DNA of 64,000 nucleotides from Calliphora vicina (lineage: Eukaryota; Arthropoda; Insecta; Diptera; Calliphoridae), in NCBI RefSeq assembly GCF_958450345.1, contig NC_088781.1, positions 46,673,357-46,737,356 on the forward strand, given 5' to 3'. A program made the translations under genes and the position numbers. Of this stretch, positions 24,301 through 35,230 are shown piece after piece; the stretch's first letter is position 1, and every line of letters begins with the position of its first letter. The notes below the pieces were generated by a model. That model worked only from the letters and a program-made list of their open reading frames with translations, was not told the origin of the DNA and made no database searches.

Positions 24301-27188
24301 GAACTAGAACAGAACTAGAACAGAACTAGAACAGAACTAGAACAGAACTAGAACAGAACTAGAACAGAACTAGAACAGAACTAGAACAGAACTAGAACAG
24401 AACTAGAACAGAACAGAACAGAACTAGAACAGAACAGAACAGAACAGAACAGAACAGAACAGAACTAGAACTAGAACAGAACAGAACTAGAACTAGAACA
24501 GAACTAGAACAGAACTAGAACAGAACTAGAACAGAACTAGAACAGAACTAGAACAGAACTAGAACAGAACTAGAACAGAACTAGAACAGAACTAGAACAG
24601 AACTAGAACAGAACTAGAACAGAACTAGAACAGAACTAGAACAGAACTAGAACAGAACTAGAACAGAACTAGAACAGAACTAGAACAGAACTAGAACAGA
24701 ACTAGAACAGAACTAGAACAGAACTAGAACAGAACTAGAACAGAACTAGAACAGAACTAGAACAGAACTAGAACAGAACTAGAACAGAACTAGAACAGAA
24801 CTAGAACAGAACTAGAACAGAACTAGAACAGAACTAGAACAGAACTAGAACAGAACTAGAACAGAACTAGAACAGAACTAGAACAGAACTAGAACAGAAC
24901 TAGAACAGAACTAGAACAGAACTAGAACAGAACTAGAACAGAACTAGAACAGAACTAGAACAGAACTAGAACAGAACTAGAACAGAACTAGAACAGAACT
25001 AGAACAGAACTAGAACAGAACTAGAACAGAACTAGAACAGAACTAGAACAGAACTAGAACAGAACTAGAACAGAACTAGAACAGAACTAGAACAGAACTA
25101 GAACAGAACTAGAACAGAACTAGAACAGAACTAGAACAGAACTAGAACAGAACTAGAACAGAACTAGAACAGAACTAGAACAGAACTAGAACAGAACTAG
25201 AACAGAACTAGAACAGAACTAGAACAGAACTAGAACAGAACTAGAACAGAACTAGAACAGAACTAGAACAGAACTAGAACAGAACTAGAACAGAACTAGA
25301 ACAGAACTAGAACAGAACTAGAACAGAACTAGAACAGAACTAGAACAGAACTAGAACAGAACTAGAACAGAACTAGAACAGAACTAGAACAGAACTAGAA
25401 CAGAACTAGAACAGAACTAGAACAGAACTAGAACAGAACTAGAACAGAACTAGAACAGAACTAGAACAGAACTAGAACAGAACTAGAACAGAACTAGAAC
25501 AGAACTAGAACAGAACTAGAACAGAACTAGAACAGAACTAGAACAGAACTAGAACAGAACTAGAACAGAACTAGAACAGAACTAGAACAGAACTAGAACA
25601 GAACTAGAACAGAACTAGAACAGAACTAGAACAGAACTAGAACAGAACTAGAACAGAACTAGAACAGAACTAGAACAGAACTAGAACAGAACTAGAACAG
25701 AACTAGAACAGAACTAGAACAGAACTAGAACAGAACTAGAACAGAACTAGAACAGAACTAGAACAGAACTAGAACAGAACTAGAACAGAACTAGAACAGA
25801 ACTAGAACAGAACTAGAACAGAACTAGAACAGAACTAGAACAGAACTAGAACAGAACTAGAACAGAACTAGAACAGAACTAGAACAGAACTAGAACAGAA
25901 CTAGAACAGAACTAGAACAGAACTAGAACAGAACTAGAACAGAACTAGAACAGAACTAGAACAGAACTAGAACAGAACTAGAACAGAACTAGAACAGAAC
26001 TAGAACAGAACTAGAACAGAACTAGAACAGAACTAGAACAGAACTAGAACAGAACTAGAACAGAACTAGAACAGAACTAGAACAGAACTAGAACAGAACT
26101 AGAACAGAACTAGAACAGAACTAGAACAGAACTAGAACAGAACTAGAACAGAACTAGAACAGAACTAGAACAGAACTAGAACAGAACTAGAACAGAACTA
26201 GAACAGAACTAGAACAGAACTAGAACAGAACTAGAACAGAACTAGAACAGAACTAGAACAGAACTAGAACAGAACTAGAACAGAACTAGAACAGAACTAG
26301 AACAGAACTAGAACAGAACTAGAACAGAACTAGAACAGAACTAGAACAGAACTAGAACAGAACTAGAACAGAACTAGAACAGAACTAGAACAGAACTAGA
26401 ACAGAACTAGAACAGAACTAGAACAGAACTAGAACAGAACTAGAACAGAACTAGAACAGAACTAGAACAGAACTAGAACAGAACTAGAACAGAACTAGAA
26501 CAGAACTAGAACAGAACTAGAACAGAACTAGAACAGAACTAGAACAGAACTAGAACAGAACTAGAACAGAACTAGAACAGAACTAGAACAGAACTAGAAC
26601 AGAACTAGAACAGAACTAGAACAGAACTAGAACAGAACTAGAACAGAACTAGAACAGAACTAGAACAGAACTAGAACAGAACTAGAACAGAACTAGAACA
26701 GAACTAGAACAGAACTAGAACAGAACTAGAACAGAACTAGAACAGAACTAGAACAGAACTAGAACAGAACTAGAACAGAACTAGAACAGAACTAGAACAG
26801 AACTAGAACAGAACTAGAACAGAACTAGAACAGAACTAGAACAGAACTAGAACAGAACTAGAACAGAACTAGAACAGAACTAGAACAGAACTAGAACAGA
26901 ACTAGAACAGAACTAGAACAGAACTAGAACAGAACTAGAACAGAACTAGAACAGAACTAGAACAGAACTAGAACAGAACTAGAACAGAACTAGAACAGAA
27001 CTAGAACAGAACTAGAACAGAACTAGAACAGAACTAGAACAGAACTAGAACAGAACTAGAACAGAACTAGAACAGAACTAGAACAGAACTAGAACAGAAC
27101 TAGAACAGAACTAGAACAGAACTAGAACAGAACTAGAACAGAACTAGAACAGAACTAGAACAGAACTAGAACAGAACTAGAACAGAAC
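18308..27188 (+). repeat. 11-bp satellite array 1 (about 8.9 kb, about 807 units)
   Basis: The unit AGAACAGAACT is repeated head to tail with extraordinary uniformity. Early units (18411-18436) have AGAAATAGAAC variants and one has CCGAAC. Half-unit gains (GAACAGAACAGAACT) occur near 18995, 19405, 22635 and 22655. Half-unit losses (AGAACTAGAACTAGAAC) occur near 22980 and 23660. A complex variant block occurs three times (about 23081, 23760, 24400). The CTAG core puts TAG in each frame of both strands every 33 bp, so it is non-coding. The true length may be uncertain in the assembly. Confidence 0.98.
22971..24500 (+). repeat. Higher-order duplication inside satellite array 1
   Basis: A half-unit-loss variant at 22971 recurs at 23650. 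A compound variant block (several consecutive AGAAC half units, then two AGAACTAGAACTAGAAC) starts at 23081, 23760 and 24400. The first two intervals are both exactly 679 bp. The third spacing is 640 bp and lacks the first marker. This is the trace of unequal exchange or segmental duplication. Confidence 0.85.
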
Positions 27189-28513
27189 CAGAAGTTCTAT
27201 TTTAAAGCACATACCACACCTTAGAATTATTTGCAGTAATTTTCTACATTTTACTCCAATTTCAATGTAGCTTGATGTTGTGTAATAAATTAAATTATTT
27301 ACCTTATATGTGTTACGAATAATAAAATTACTTAATTCCTAATCAATTTATGGACCATAGTGCATTAGTGTGCTACTAGGACTTGTAATATAACTACAAC
27401 TACTCAAAACAAAATCGTATTGTTTTCCTCACAACTCAGGCAAGGAGACAAGACACACTTATATGTACGGACACAAACACACAAACTCAGCTCACATGTA
27501 CTTACAAACTTGTGCATAAAATACAACAAAACAAAAGAATCATAAAAATATGAAACAACAGCAACAACATAAAGACTATAGGAAATATAAAAGAAACTTA
27601 GGCATACTTTTAAGGCTAAACAATAAAACAAGAAAATGTAGCATACTTTAAGGCTGGTTGTTGTTGTTTCTTATTTTCCTTTCTGTGAATATACATCAAC
27701 ATCATCATCATAGTCATATAAATAATGGTTTTAATTTTTTGTTTTATAAATATTTTTTTTTTTTAGTTACTTTGTTGCTGCTGTTTCTCAAGAGAAACAC
27801 TAAAAGGTTTTCAATTTTTGTTGTCGTCGTGTCTTTACGTTTCGCAAAGATTCTTTCTTTTGTAATGCGCTGGCTGTGCCTTGCAACGTTTTCATTCTAA
27901 AATAATTTTTCAAAGTTAATTTAGAAAAATATATAAAATAACTTAAGAAATTCTTGAAATTTGTGTTCGTTAAGGTTTGTGCAGTTTTATTTTAAAAATG
28001 TGAGTTTGTTTTTTTTTACATACATAAAATTTATGGGTACGTTTTAAGGTTTTATTAAAGTACCAGAAGTTTTTCTTTGTAGTTGTAGGTTTCAAGCAGT
28101 TAACAGGACTAATAGTTCGTTTATAATGCCTATAATAACTAATTAGTTAAAAGTTTGATGTCATGCTTTGCATTTCTTCTAGTTAGTTTTCTGTTTGGCC
28201 TTTGTTCTTTGCTACTCTTTTTTTCCCTTCTTTTATTTTTAAGCTTATTTAGCATTATATGGGTAGGGGTAGCATTAGGTTTTTATAGGAATTTTCTTGC
28301 AAGTTTTCCTAGGGCAACAGCAAAAAAAAAAACAATACTGAGCAAAAGTTTGTCATCTAAATGTAAATTATGACAAAAGTTGTGTACGCCGCGTTGAAAA
28401 CTAGGGGGAAACTAACAATATAAAAAAAACTAACATTAACATTAAGAGAATTAGTTTAAGGAACAAAGTTACAATTTGTGGGGCTTCCGAAGTCTATAGA
28501 GTACACTACAATG
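27189..28513. other. No gene seen; simple repeats
   Basis: It contains CATCAACATCATCATCAT at about 27689-27706, poly-T tracts and two copies of GCATACTTT(T)AAGGCT (about 27601 and 27642). A leucine/phenylalanine-rich 72-codon frame at 28155-28373 looks hydrophobic only because the DNA is T-rich; I do not call it a gene. Confidence 0.45.
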
Positions 28514-28708
28514 AAAGCAATTGCTTTTACAAATAATTATAAATATAAAAAAATTAACGTGTCTTCAATTAACTGTCACTTTAATAAAAATCATAAAAAG
28601 TCTGTAAAGTAGTTTATTGAGAAAAATTATGACTAGAAATTAAATTTCAGTAATTACACATTTCAAAAACCAACTTTTATATTAAATAACAATACATTTT
28701 GCAATAAA
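28514..28708. repeat. Direct repeat, left copy (about 195 bp)
   Basis: It aligns base for base, with scattered changes and small indels, to 31454-31649 (aagcaattgcttttacaaat, the ttaacgtgtcttcaattaac block and the aagtagtttattg block). The two copies bracket a dispersed-repeat fragment and a Tc3-like transposon. Confidence 0.88.
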
Positions 28709-28912
28709 AACAAGTAAGAAAGTATATTCGGTCAAGCCCAACCATATGATACCCTACATTATTCTAATTATGGACCAATCGCAATAAAATTTGATGGCAT
28801 GACTTCTGTATATATGAAACCTATTTGTGTTGAATTTTATTAAAATACCACAATTTTAAAGAAATCTACTCTCATTAAAATGATTTTCGGAAGTGGGATT
28901 TATATGGGAGCT
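28709..28912. repeat. Fragment of the AACAAGTAAGAAAG dispersed repeat
   Basis: It matches the start of the 9054-9797 family (acaagtaagaaagtat, the ataccctac block and cggaagtgggnttatatggg). It stops where the Tc3-like element begins. The right direct-repeat copy lacks it, so it arrived after or during the duplication. Confidence 0.75.
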
Positions 28913-29027
28913 ACTCTGGTGCATGTTCCTATAAACGCACTTAATTTTTTTCTGTATTTTTGTTATAACTTTGATGTTCTCATCCAAAAGCAAAATTTAA
29001 CTTTTTTAATGAAAGACAACTTAAAGG

Positions 29028-29956
29028 CAGTGTTTAAAAAACTAGACTACAAGTAGCAGTAGCAACGAAAAAACACAAGTAGTCTAGTTAAAAAATTAAT
29101 AAAAACTCGGAGTCATTAATTACTACTACTACTGCTACCTTCAGATTTTGGTAGCAGTAGTTGTAGTAGTACTAATAAAAGAAAAACTTAAAAGTAGCAG
29201 AGTAATTTATTTTCTATTGCTACCTTAAAAAATAAAAAGTTTTGATGTAGCAGTCATTAGTTTTTATTAATTCTGCTACTTTTAAAATTTAGTAGTAATA
29301 GAAGTAGCAGTTGAGGTAGTAGAAGAAGTGGCAGTTAAGTAGCAGTTGAAGTAGCAGCTAAGTAGCAGTTTAGGTAGCAATAAAATAAGTCAAAAATAAA
29401 AATCTTCAGCTAAAAAATTATATTATGTGTTGTTGTTGTGAATGTATATTTGTGTAAGTTGGTCGTGTTGTAAACAAAAGTTCGGCTTTTTTGTTATACA
29501 CACAGAAAACACGATCTTTCTGTTAGCAACACGAACATCTGAGACGAATAAAATCGAATAATTCTTTCAAACTCTCTCAAAACAAAAACAACACACAGTG
29601 TTTAATTCTGTCAATTTTGGTGTTATGACTGAAGATTTTCTTTTTTTTACTACTTTTATTGCTACCTTAACTGCTGCATCAACTGCTACTTTACTACTAC
29701 CTTAAAATTAAAACTCGATATAGAGCAGTAGTAATGGCTTGTATTTTTATGCTACTACTCTATTTACAATTCATGTTTTATTACTACTGCTCTGTTAAGA
29801 GTTTTATATTTTGAAGGTAGCAGTTGTTTTAAAAAAACAAGAAAACGAAAAAAGACAAATGCTACTGCTACTGCTACCGCTACATACACTTTTTTGAAGC
29901 AGTAGTTGTAGCAACAGTTACAAAATTTGTTAGTTATCGTAGCTTTTTAAACACTG
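29028..29956. mobile_element. hAT-type MITE nested in the Tc3-like element (929 bp)
   Basis: The ends are CAGTGTTTAAAAA and TTTTTAAACACTG, flanked by the exact 8-bp duplication CTTAAAGG (29020-29027, 29957-29964). The interior is dominated by GTAGCAGTAGCA-type words on one side and CTACTGCTACTG-type words on the other, so it can fold into a long hairpin. No transposase is visible. It inserted between the left end and the gene of the Tc3-like element, so it is younger than that element. Confidence 0.92.
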
Positions 29957-30026
29957 CTTAAAGGTACTTTTTGAAAATAAACAAGTTTTTTTTCTTAAGC
30001 GATCAAATGTTCTTGGTGATATTTTA

Positions 30027-30047
30027 AGGGGAAGATTCGTATAAACG
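30027..30047 (+). repeat. Inner left TIR-core copy of the Tc3-like element
   Basis: GATTCGTATAAACGCAGAC repeats the core of the outer terminus (TTCCTATAAACGCACTT). In Tc3 and related transposons, paired outer and inner sites are bound by the transposase (family knowledge). Confidence 0.65.
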
Positions 30048-30195
30048 CAGACGTGAAATTTGTTTTTAAAAAAGTTACCAAAAATAAAATATCAATTTTA
30101 TTTTTTTTCTTCAACCAAAGGTACGTTTCTAATAGTAACATCTCAATTTACTGCAACTTTTCTATTTGAATCAATAAATTTCATCACTTTTAAAG

Positions 30196-31199
30196 ATGCC
30201 CAAGGGAACTTTTTTGTCCGATCAAGAAAAGATTAAATTTTTTCACGACCAAGGATGTTCCACTAGAGAAATTGGACGTAAAATCGATCGTTCGGTAAGT
30301 GTGGTTCGAAATTTCTTGAAGAAAGGTCAAAATTATGGAGTTCGCAAACCTACAAAGGGAAATACAAAACTAACAAGAAGACAACTTAATCTAATAAAAC
30401 AAGAAGCAACCCGCAACATATTGAATTCCACACAAATAAAGAACAAATTGAATCTTCCAATGACTTCCAAACACGTTGCACACATTTTACGAAACGATGA
30501 AAACATAAAATTGAAAAAGCCGAAATGTAAACCAATGCTAAAAAAGCACCATAAAGAAAAGAAAATCGTCTAAAATTCACAAGAAAATATAAGAAATGGA
30601 CAGATGATTGGAAAAAAAGTAATTTTCTCTGACGAAAAAAAATTAAATTTAGACGGTCCTGACTCATACTCCTGCTATTGGCACGATTTGAGATCAAACG
30701 ATGTTCGGATATCAAAACGTAATTTCTGTGGTGGCAGTGTTATAGTTTGGTCAGCGTTTTCTGCAGTTGGCAAGTCGAAAATATGTTTTGTTCCGACAAA
30801 AATGAATAGTACGATTTATAACGAACTGTTGGAAGATGCTCTTCTCTCATTTATGGATGCAAAAATGTATGAAGATTGCATATTGCAACAAGATAATGCT
30901 TCAATCCATGTTTCTAAGCAATCGAAATCTTGGTTTAATGAACATAGCCTTCCTCTGTTGGACTGGCCGGCTTGTAGTCCGGACTTAAACCGAATGGAGA
31001 ACTTCTGGGGATACATGGCCGTAAAGTTTATGCAAATAATGCCCATAATGAAAGCATAATGACTGTGACAGAGCTGAAACTAAGAATTAAACAAGTCTGG
31101 GAGGAAATTGATTACGATCTGCTTAAAAAATTTGTGGAATCAATGCCAGACCGTATTTTTGAAACAACCCATAACAAAGGATCATCCACACATTATTAA
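30196..31199 (+). pseudogene. Tc3-like transposase, broken by three frame breaks
   Basis: A cut-and-paste DDE transposase. The first 125 codons (30196-30573) carry the N-terminal helix-turn-helix pair: LSDQEKIKFFHDQGCSTREI then IDRSVSVVRNFLKK. Frame breaks lie at about 30560-30566, at the A-run near 30614-30618 and at about 31018-31020. After the second break the catalytic core reads VIFSDEKK (first Asp, codon 30631), LQQDNASIH (second Asp, codon 30892) and WPACSPDLNRMENFWG (Glu, codon 30997). That is a DD34E spacing with all three catalytic residues kept. The tail resumes in another frame, reading ELKLRIKQVWEEI, and stops at 31197-31199. Three breaks make it inactive as it stands, although motif preservation suggests recent death. 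Confidence 0.93.
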
Positions 31200-31221
31200 T
31201 AATGCTACAGTGGCCCATAAA

Positions 31222-31246
31222 TTAAAGTGCGTTTATAGGAAAATGC
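31222..31246 (-). repeat. Inner right TIR-core copy of the Tc3-like element
   Basis: On the reverse strand it reads TTCCTATAAACGCACTTTAA, nearly identical to the outer left terminus and closer to it than the outer right terminus is. It lies 23 bp after the transposase stop. Confidence 0.7.
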
Positions 31247-31453
31247 CCTTAAAAATGGCTGTTAATCTCGAAAATTAAGTAACAAAAAAATAAAGTACAA
31301 ACGAATTTTTTTTGTAAACAATATTTTATGTGAAGTCTTAACTAATTTAATAAACAAATTTGTAGCCCCCTAAATATGTTCATGTTTAATTTTTACAATC
31401 TTTTTTAAAAAAAGTAGTGTGCGCTTATAGGAATATGTACCAGTGTACAATTC

Positions 31454-31649
31454 AAGCAATTGCTTTTACAAATAATTATAATTATAAAAAATTTAACGTG
31501 TCTTCAATTAACTGGCATTTTATAAAAAATCCCAAGAAGCCTGTAAAGTAGTTTATTGTGAAAAATTATGACTAGAAATTAAGTTTCAGTAATTACACAT
31601 TTTAAAAACCAACCATTATATCAAATAATAATAAATTTTGCCATAAAAA
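31454..31649. repeat. Direct repeat, right copy (about 195 bp)
   Basis: Partner of 28514-28708. It continues into ccataaaaataaagaaatag rather than the aacaagtaagaaag repeat, and so shows the site without that insertion. Confidence 0.88.
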
Positions 31650-31851
31650 TAAAGAAATAGAAAAGAAATTCATATTGTATAGTACGTTAATGAGAAATAC
31701 AGAAAGAGAACCTGTAGGAGAGTTCCAAATGGAATTTGGCAGCCAAAATGTTTATGAAAACGATTGATTTTTATACACAAAAGATGGTAGAACGATTTAG
31801 GTTCATATTTAACTTGTTTATGTCCAATTTCATTGCGATATTAAATATTAT

Positions 31852-32283
31852 AAGACAAGTAATTTTCTGAGGGGGACCTTCTATTTATGGGGACTTGGGG
31901 CATATGTTGCCCGATTTTCGCCATACTTTACAGTATAATTTTAAAGTACTTGGAACAAAAAAATATTTTATCAGGATTACCGCATAATCAACATATATTC
32001 CAGGGGGACGTTTGAGTGGGGGCTAGTTGAAATCATGGACCGATATTTCCCATTCTCAATACCACACAAACCTTGTGAACAGAGAGTATTTGTGGATAAT
32101 TTCAGTCATCTGCCTCCAATCGTGTTTTCATCTGGCAGACAGACTGACTGACGGACGGACGGACGGACGGACAAACATAGTATGAGGACCTAAAATATAA
32201 ATACTAGTTGGTTCAACGACAATATGCTACAAACGAAATGACAAAATCAATATACCCCGCATCTTTTCTGATGTTGGGTATAA
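31852..32283. repeat. GTCY-type dispersed repeat with GACG array and TA end
   Basis: It shares GGGGGCTAGTTGAAATCATGG with the 9054-9797 family. It has a clear (GACG)n tract at about 32150-32172, preceded by CAGACAGACTGACTG. It ends ATGTTGGGTATAAAA (32271-32285) and is followed by a TA-rich stretch at 32286-32332. Confidence 0.75.
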
Positions 32284-32332
32284 AAATTATAATATATAAT
32301 AATTTATATATTATAATTTTATAATATTTTGC

Positions 32333-32747
32333 AGAGGAATAAATTTGCTTTATCAAGTTTTCATTTTGTTTTAAATATTCTTTAAATTCAGCAAATATTA
32401 TGATTTTAAACAGAACATTATTTTTTTATTGGGGTTTTTGACCCAGGAAGTGTTGGCAATTTAGTTTTTTTCTGGCTACATTTTGCCTTTTTCAATCTTG
32501 GTTTGCCAATAAAAAAAAATAATTTTGCCATTTGCTAAATATCTATTTATTCTATTTATTCTACTGACCGTATATTTTTTATTAACAAACAATTTGTTTG
32601 CTGGAGATATACAAATAATTTTCTCATGGTTATTTAGATTTTATATATATTCATTTAAAAGGCCAAAGTTTCTTATTTCAAAATCTGCTGAGAAACTTAA
32701 AATCGGCTAATATTCAACTTAGTTATTGACTCCTCAAGATTTGTTAT
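32333..32747. other. No gene seen
   Basis: AT-rich. The one short frame (32525-32710) has no recognisable features beyond T-rich codons. Confidence 0.4.
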
Positions 32748-33108
32748 TTTCGAATATCTGGAGAACTTCACTGTGAAGGCCTTCAAACTTTATAAGAACC
32801 AATTTGTTGTCATGATAAAGTCTAGCCGAAAATGGGATGGATAGAAACAGGGGGTGTGGCACCTACCAAATATTGTGGAGGTCTTCAAAGTTATTATTTT
32901 ACATATATTTGAGAATTATAGTTACGAGATTATTCAAACTTTGTCCGAATAACTGTCTTATCATTTTACACAGTTTGGTTGAAAATGGTCGGTATATTAA
33001 ATAGTTAATTTCGAATATCTGGAGAACTATAATTGTAAAAGTATTTTAACTTTGAATGTATCAATTGATTATCACCGAGTTTTGCTAAAACGGTTTATTC
33101 CTTATCAC
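32748..33108. repeat. Degenerate GAATATCTGGAGAAC repeat, part 1
   Basis: The motif TTTCGAATATCTGGAGAACT occurs at about 32749 and 33009 within loosely similar 230-260-bp units. The family continues at 34360-35230 beyond two insertions. Confidence 0.65.
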
Positions 33109-33964
33109 CAGGGAAACCGGAAATATGCTCTTTTTAAGCGCTTTAAATATGCAGTAAAAACTTTAAAATATGCTCTTAAAATTTAAAAATTATGCTCTTA
33201 AAAAAACAAACTTTTAAAAAAAATCAATACAATTCATTTCTATAAAGGTAAAGTAACATAAAATAAACAAGAATAACAAAAACTAAAACAAGTATAACAA
33301 AAAATAAATACAACATAAAAACAATAGGAATTTAAGTTATGAAAAGACCTCGAGAGGTATTTTTTGATGATATTTTATATAAATATAAAGTCACTTCTTC
33401 AATTAAGGTTATTATTGCAATAAATTACAAAATGTTGACTTAAATTTTCAAATAAAAATCGTTGTCTATTGGATCTGAAAACATTTTTATACATAGAAAA
33501 TGTTCTTTCGACATGAATTGATGTTATAGAAGCAAATTTAAAAGATAATATTTCTTTAACGCTTTGAACGGTTAAATTTGAATTAGAACTAAAATTTGAT
33601 ATTTAGATGGCACTATTATTAAAATAGTGGTTATTTTATATTTAAAAAAAGCCATCTATCAATTTTGAATTTTAAACAAAGGAAGTAAAACAACAGCGAA
33701 AAATAAGTAAGACAAAATTTGTTTTTGATAAAGTCAAAATATGCTATTAAACAGTAAAATATGCTCTAAAACGCAAAAATATGACAATATGCTCTTAAAA
33801 CAAATATATGCAAAAATATGCATTTAAGGGTAAAATATGCAAAAATATGCATTAAAAAATCGATGCCAAAATTCTTAAATAGTTCTGAAACGTGTAAATA
33901 TCTTATCCATTGGCACATTAGACTCACCAGAAAAAACATGCATTTGCATATTTTGGTTTCCCTG
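33109..33964 (-). mobile_element. hAT element, CAGGGAAACC ends (856 bp)
   Basis: The ends are CAGGGAAACCGGAAATATGC and, inverted, CAGGGAAACCAAAATATGC. They are flanked by the exact 8-bp duplication CTTATCAC (33101-33108, 33965-33972). Subterminal regions are packed with AAATATGCTCTTAAAA words on both sides. A transposase C-terminal relic lies in the middle on the minus strand. It inserted in a degenerate repeat and is deleted for most of its gene. Confidence 0.94.
33399..33602 (-). pseudogene. hAT transposase C-terminal fragment
   Basis: 67 codons on the minus strand, bounded by stops, contain FKFASITSIHVERTFSMYKN then NRQRFLFENLSQHFVIYCN. This is the hAT C-terminal dimerisation block (V-E-R-x-F-S-x-Y-K-N, then F-x-x-E-N-L). 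Nothing upstream of it is readable. It belongs to a different hAT subfamily from the fragment at 1756-1923, which has ERLFSYAS instead. Confidence 0.87.
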
Positions 33965-34065
33965 CTTATCACTGTACGAAGTGTAGCTAAAAAATAGCAA
34001 GACAAGAACAATGGTTGTGGGACCGCCATTACATAGAAAATTGTAATTGCGAGAGTATTTAAGCA

Positions 34066-34241
34066 TTTTACAGTTGAGACTACAAAATTTTGTAAGGGGT
34101 AACAAAAGTTTGGTTGCTTCAACCGAAATTCTTCTTTGTTAACTGACTTTCTGTTGATAGAACTGAAAAAATCCATGTGTGCAACCAAATCATTCGATTG
34201 GCAACAAATTCGGTTGCTATCACGAATCTGTTTACTCTGTG
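34066..34241. mobile_element. Partial MITE, same family as 13643-13889
   Basis: From TTTTACAGTTG to the right terminus (acgaatctgtttactctg) it aligns with 13719-13889, including TCATTCGATTGGCAACAAAT. The left terminal repeat is missing. A 20-80-bp unassigned stretch separates it from the hAT element at its left. Confidence 0.85.
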
Positions 34242-34359
34242 CATACAAAGAAAATAGTTATAGTTGCAGAAATATAGTTGTTAACGTAAGTCTTGACATA
34301 AAATATATAAAAATGGGTGTTATAAGAACAATGGATTCCTATCTCCCATACCAATTTAT

Positions 34360-35230
34360 TTAGTTATTTTCGAATACAAGCGAATTGTAGGGAAGCGCAC
34401 CGGGTTATGCTAGTTATAATAGTTAAGTAAAGCTTGAGATGTTACTATGTACATAAAAGATATAAAAATGGGTGGAATCAGAACAATTTTCAATTGAACT
34501 GAAACGTTGTGTAAATTATGTTGATGTCAGTGTCCTGTTATGCCAAATTATTAAGAGGATCGGAGGCACGTGTCCCTCCCATACAAAGAAAATATTTATT
34601 ATCGAATATCTGGAGAACTAAACGTTTCGTGAGTTATTTTGTTGCCATTACACGTAGTTGCGAATAACAATAACTGAACGTAGTTCGAAACAAGGGAGAT
34701 GTTCCCTCTAAATTCAAAGATAATATATATTATCGAATATATCAAGGACCTATTTTCAAAACCCTCTATCTTAAAAGAACACAAATTGAGTTATTAAATT
34801 CTTCAATATTTTTGCAAATAAAACCTCAAAAAAATATGGGCTGTTTTATTAAACATTTTACCATCAAGAAGTAATTTTTATGAAAATCAAAGATAGAGAA
34901 TTTTGAATATAGGTCCTCGATATTGAGAACTACTATAGACAGAGTTTTCATTCTTCGTTAAAATCGCTTTGTTGTCAGTGTCCGTAATTTGTCTTAAAGT
35001 GAGGGAGATCGAAACAGGTTGTTCCATATTCGGTTCATTGTTATTAACAGATATCTGGAGATCTATAATAGCGTGATTCTCAAAAATTGGTACCATTGCT
35101 ATTTTGGTACCATTGCTATTTTGGTACCATTGTACGTTTTAAAAATGGGTGCTATCAAAGTGAATAATTATTTTCGAATATCTAAAGAACTGTTGTATTT
35201 AGAGTCTTCTAACTTTTTATAAATTACGTT
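34360..35230. repeat. Degenerate GAATATCTGGAGAAC repeat, part 2
   Basis: The motif recurs in diverged form near 34367, 34600, 34733, 35045 and 35169. Spacing is irregular (130-310 bp). An inverted repeat of about 33 bp lies within it: 34740-34772 (TATCAAGGACCTATTTTCAA and on) pairs with 34890-34922. GGTACCATTGCTATTTT is duplicated at 35089-35125. Confidence 0.6.

Larger units (their letters stand above)
28914..31445 (+). mobile_element. Tc3-like transposon (DD34E), 2.53 kb including a nested hAT
   Basis: The outer termini are CTCTGGTGCATGTTCCTATA and, inverted, CACTGGTACATATTCCTATA, with TA on both sides (28912-28913, 31446-31447). Without the 929-bp hAT and its 8-bp duplication the element is about 1,595 bp, the normal size of Tc1/Tc3 elements. 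A second copy of the TIR core (TATAAACGCA) lies inside each end (about 30032-30041, and inverted about 31228-31237), giving an IR/DR arrangement with about 180-210 bp between outer and inner sites. It encodes one broken transposase. Confidence 0.93.

Noticed and set aside
18308..27188. CRISPR-like array
   Set aside because: Units are contiguous 11-mers without spacers, in eukaryotic DNA, with no cas-like genes.
18308..27188. Heat-shock-element cluster (repeated GAA)
   Set aside because: Heat-shock elements need inverted nGAAn/nTTCn modules at 5-bp spacing. Here all GAAC modules are in direct orientation at alternating 5- and 6-bp steps.
28155..28373. 72-codon hydrophobic frame that looks like a membrane protein
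   Set aside because: T-rich DNA yields Leu/Phe codons by composition. No support beyond openness.
33766..34248. 160-codon minus-strand frame
   Set aside because: It spans a hAT terminus, its target duplication and a MITE remnant, so it cannot be a single ancestral gene. The real transposase trace is in another place and frame (33399-33602).
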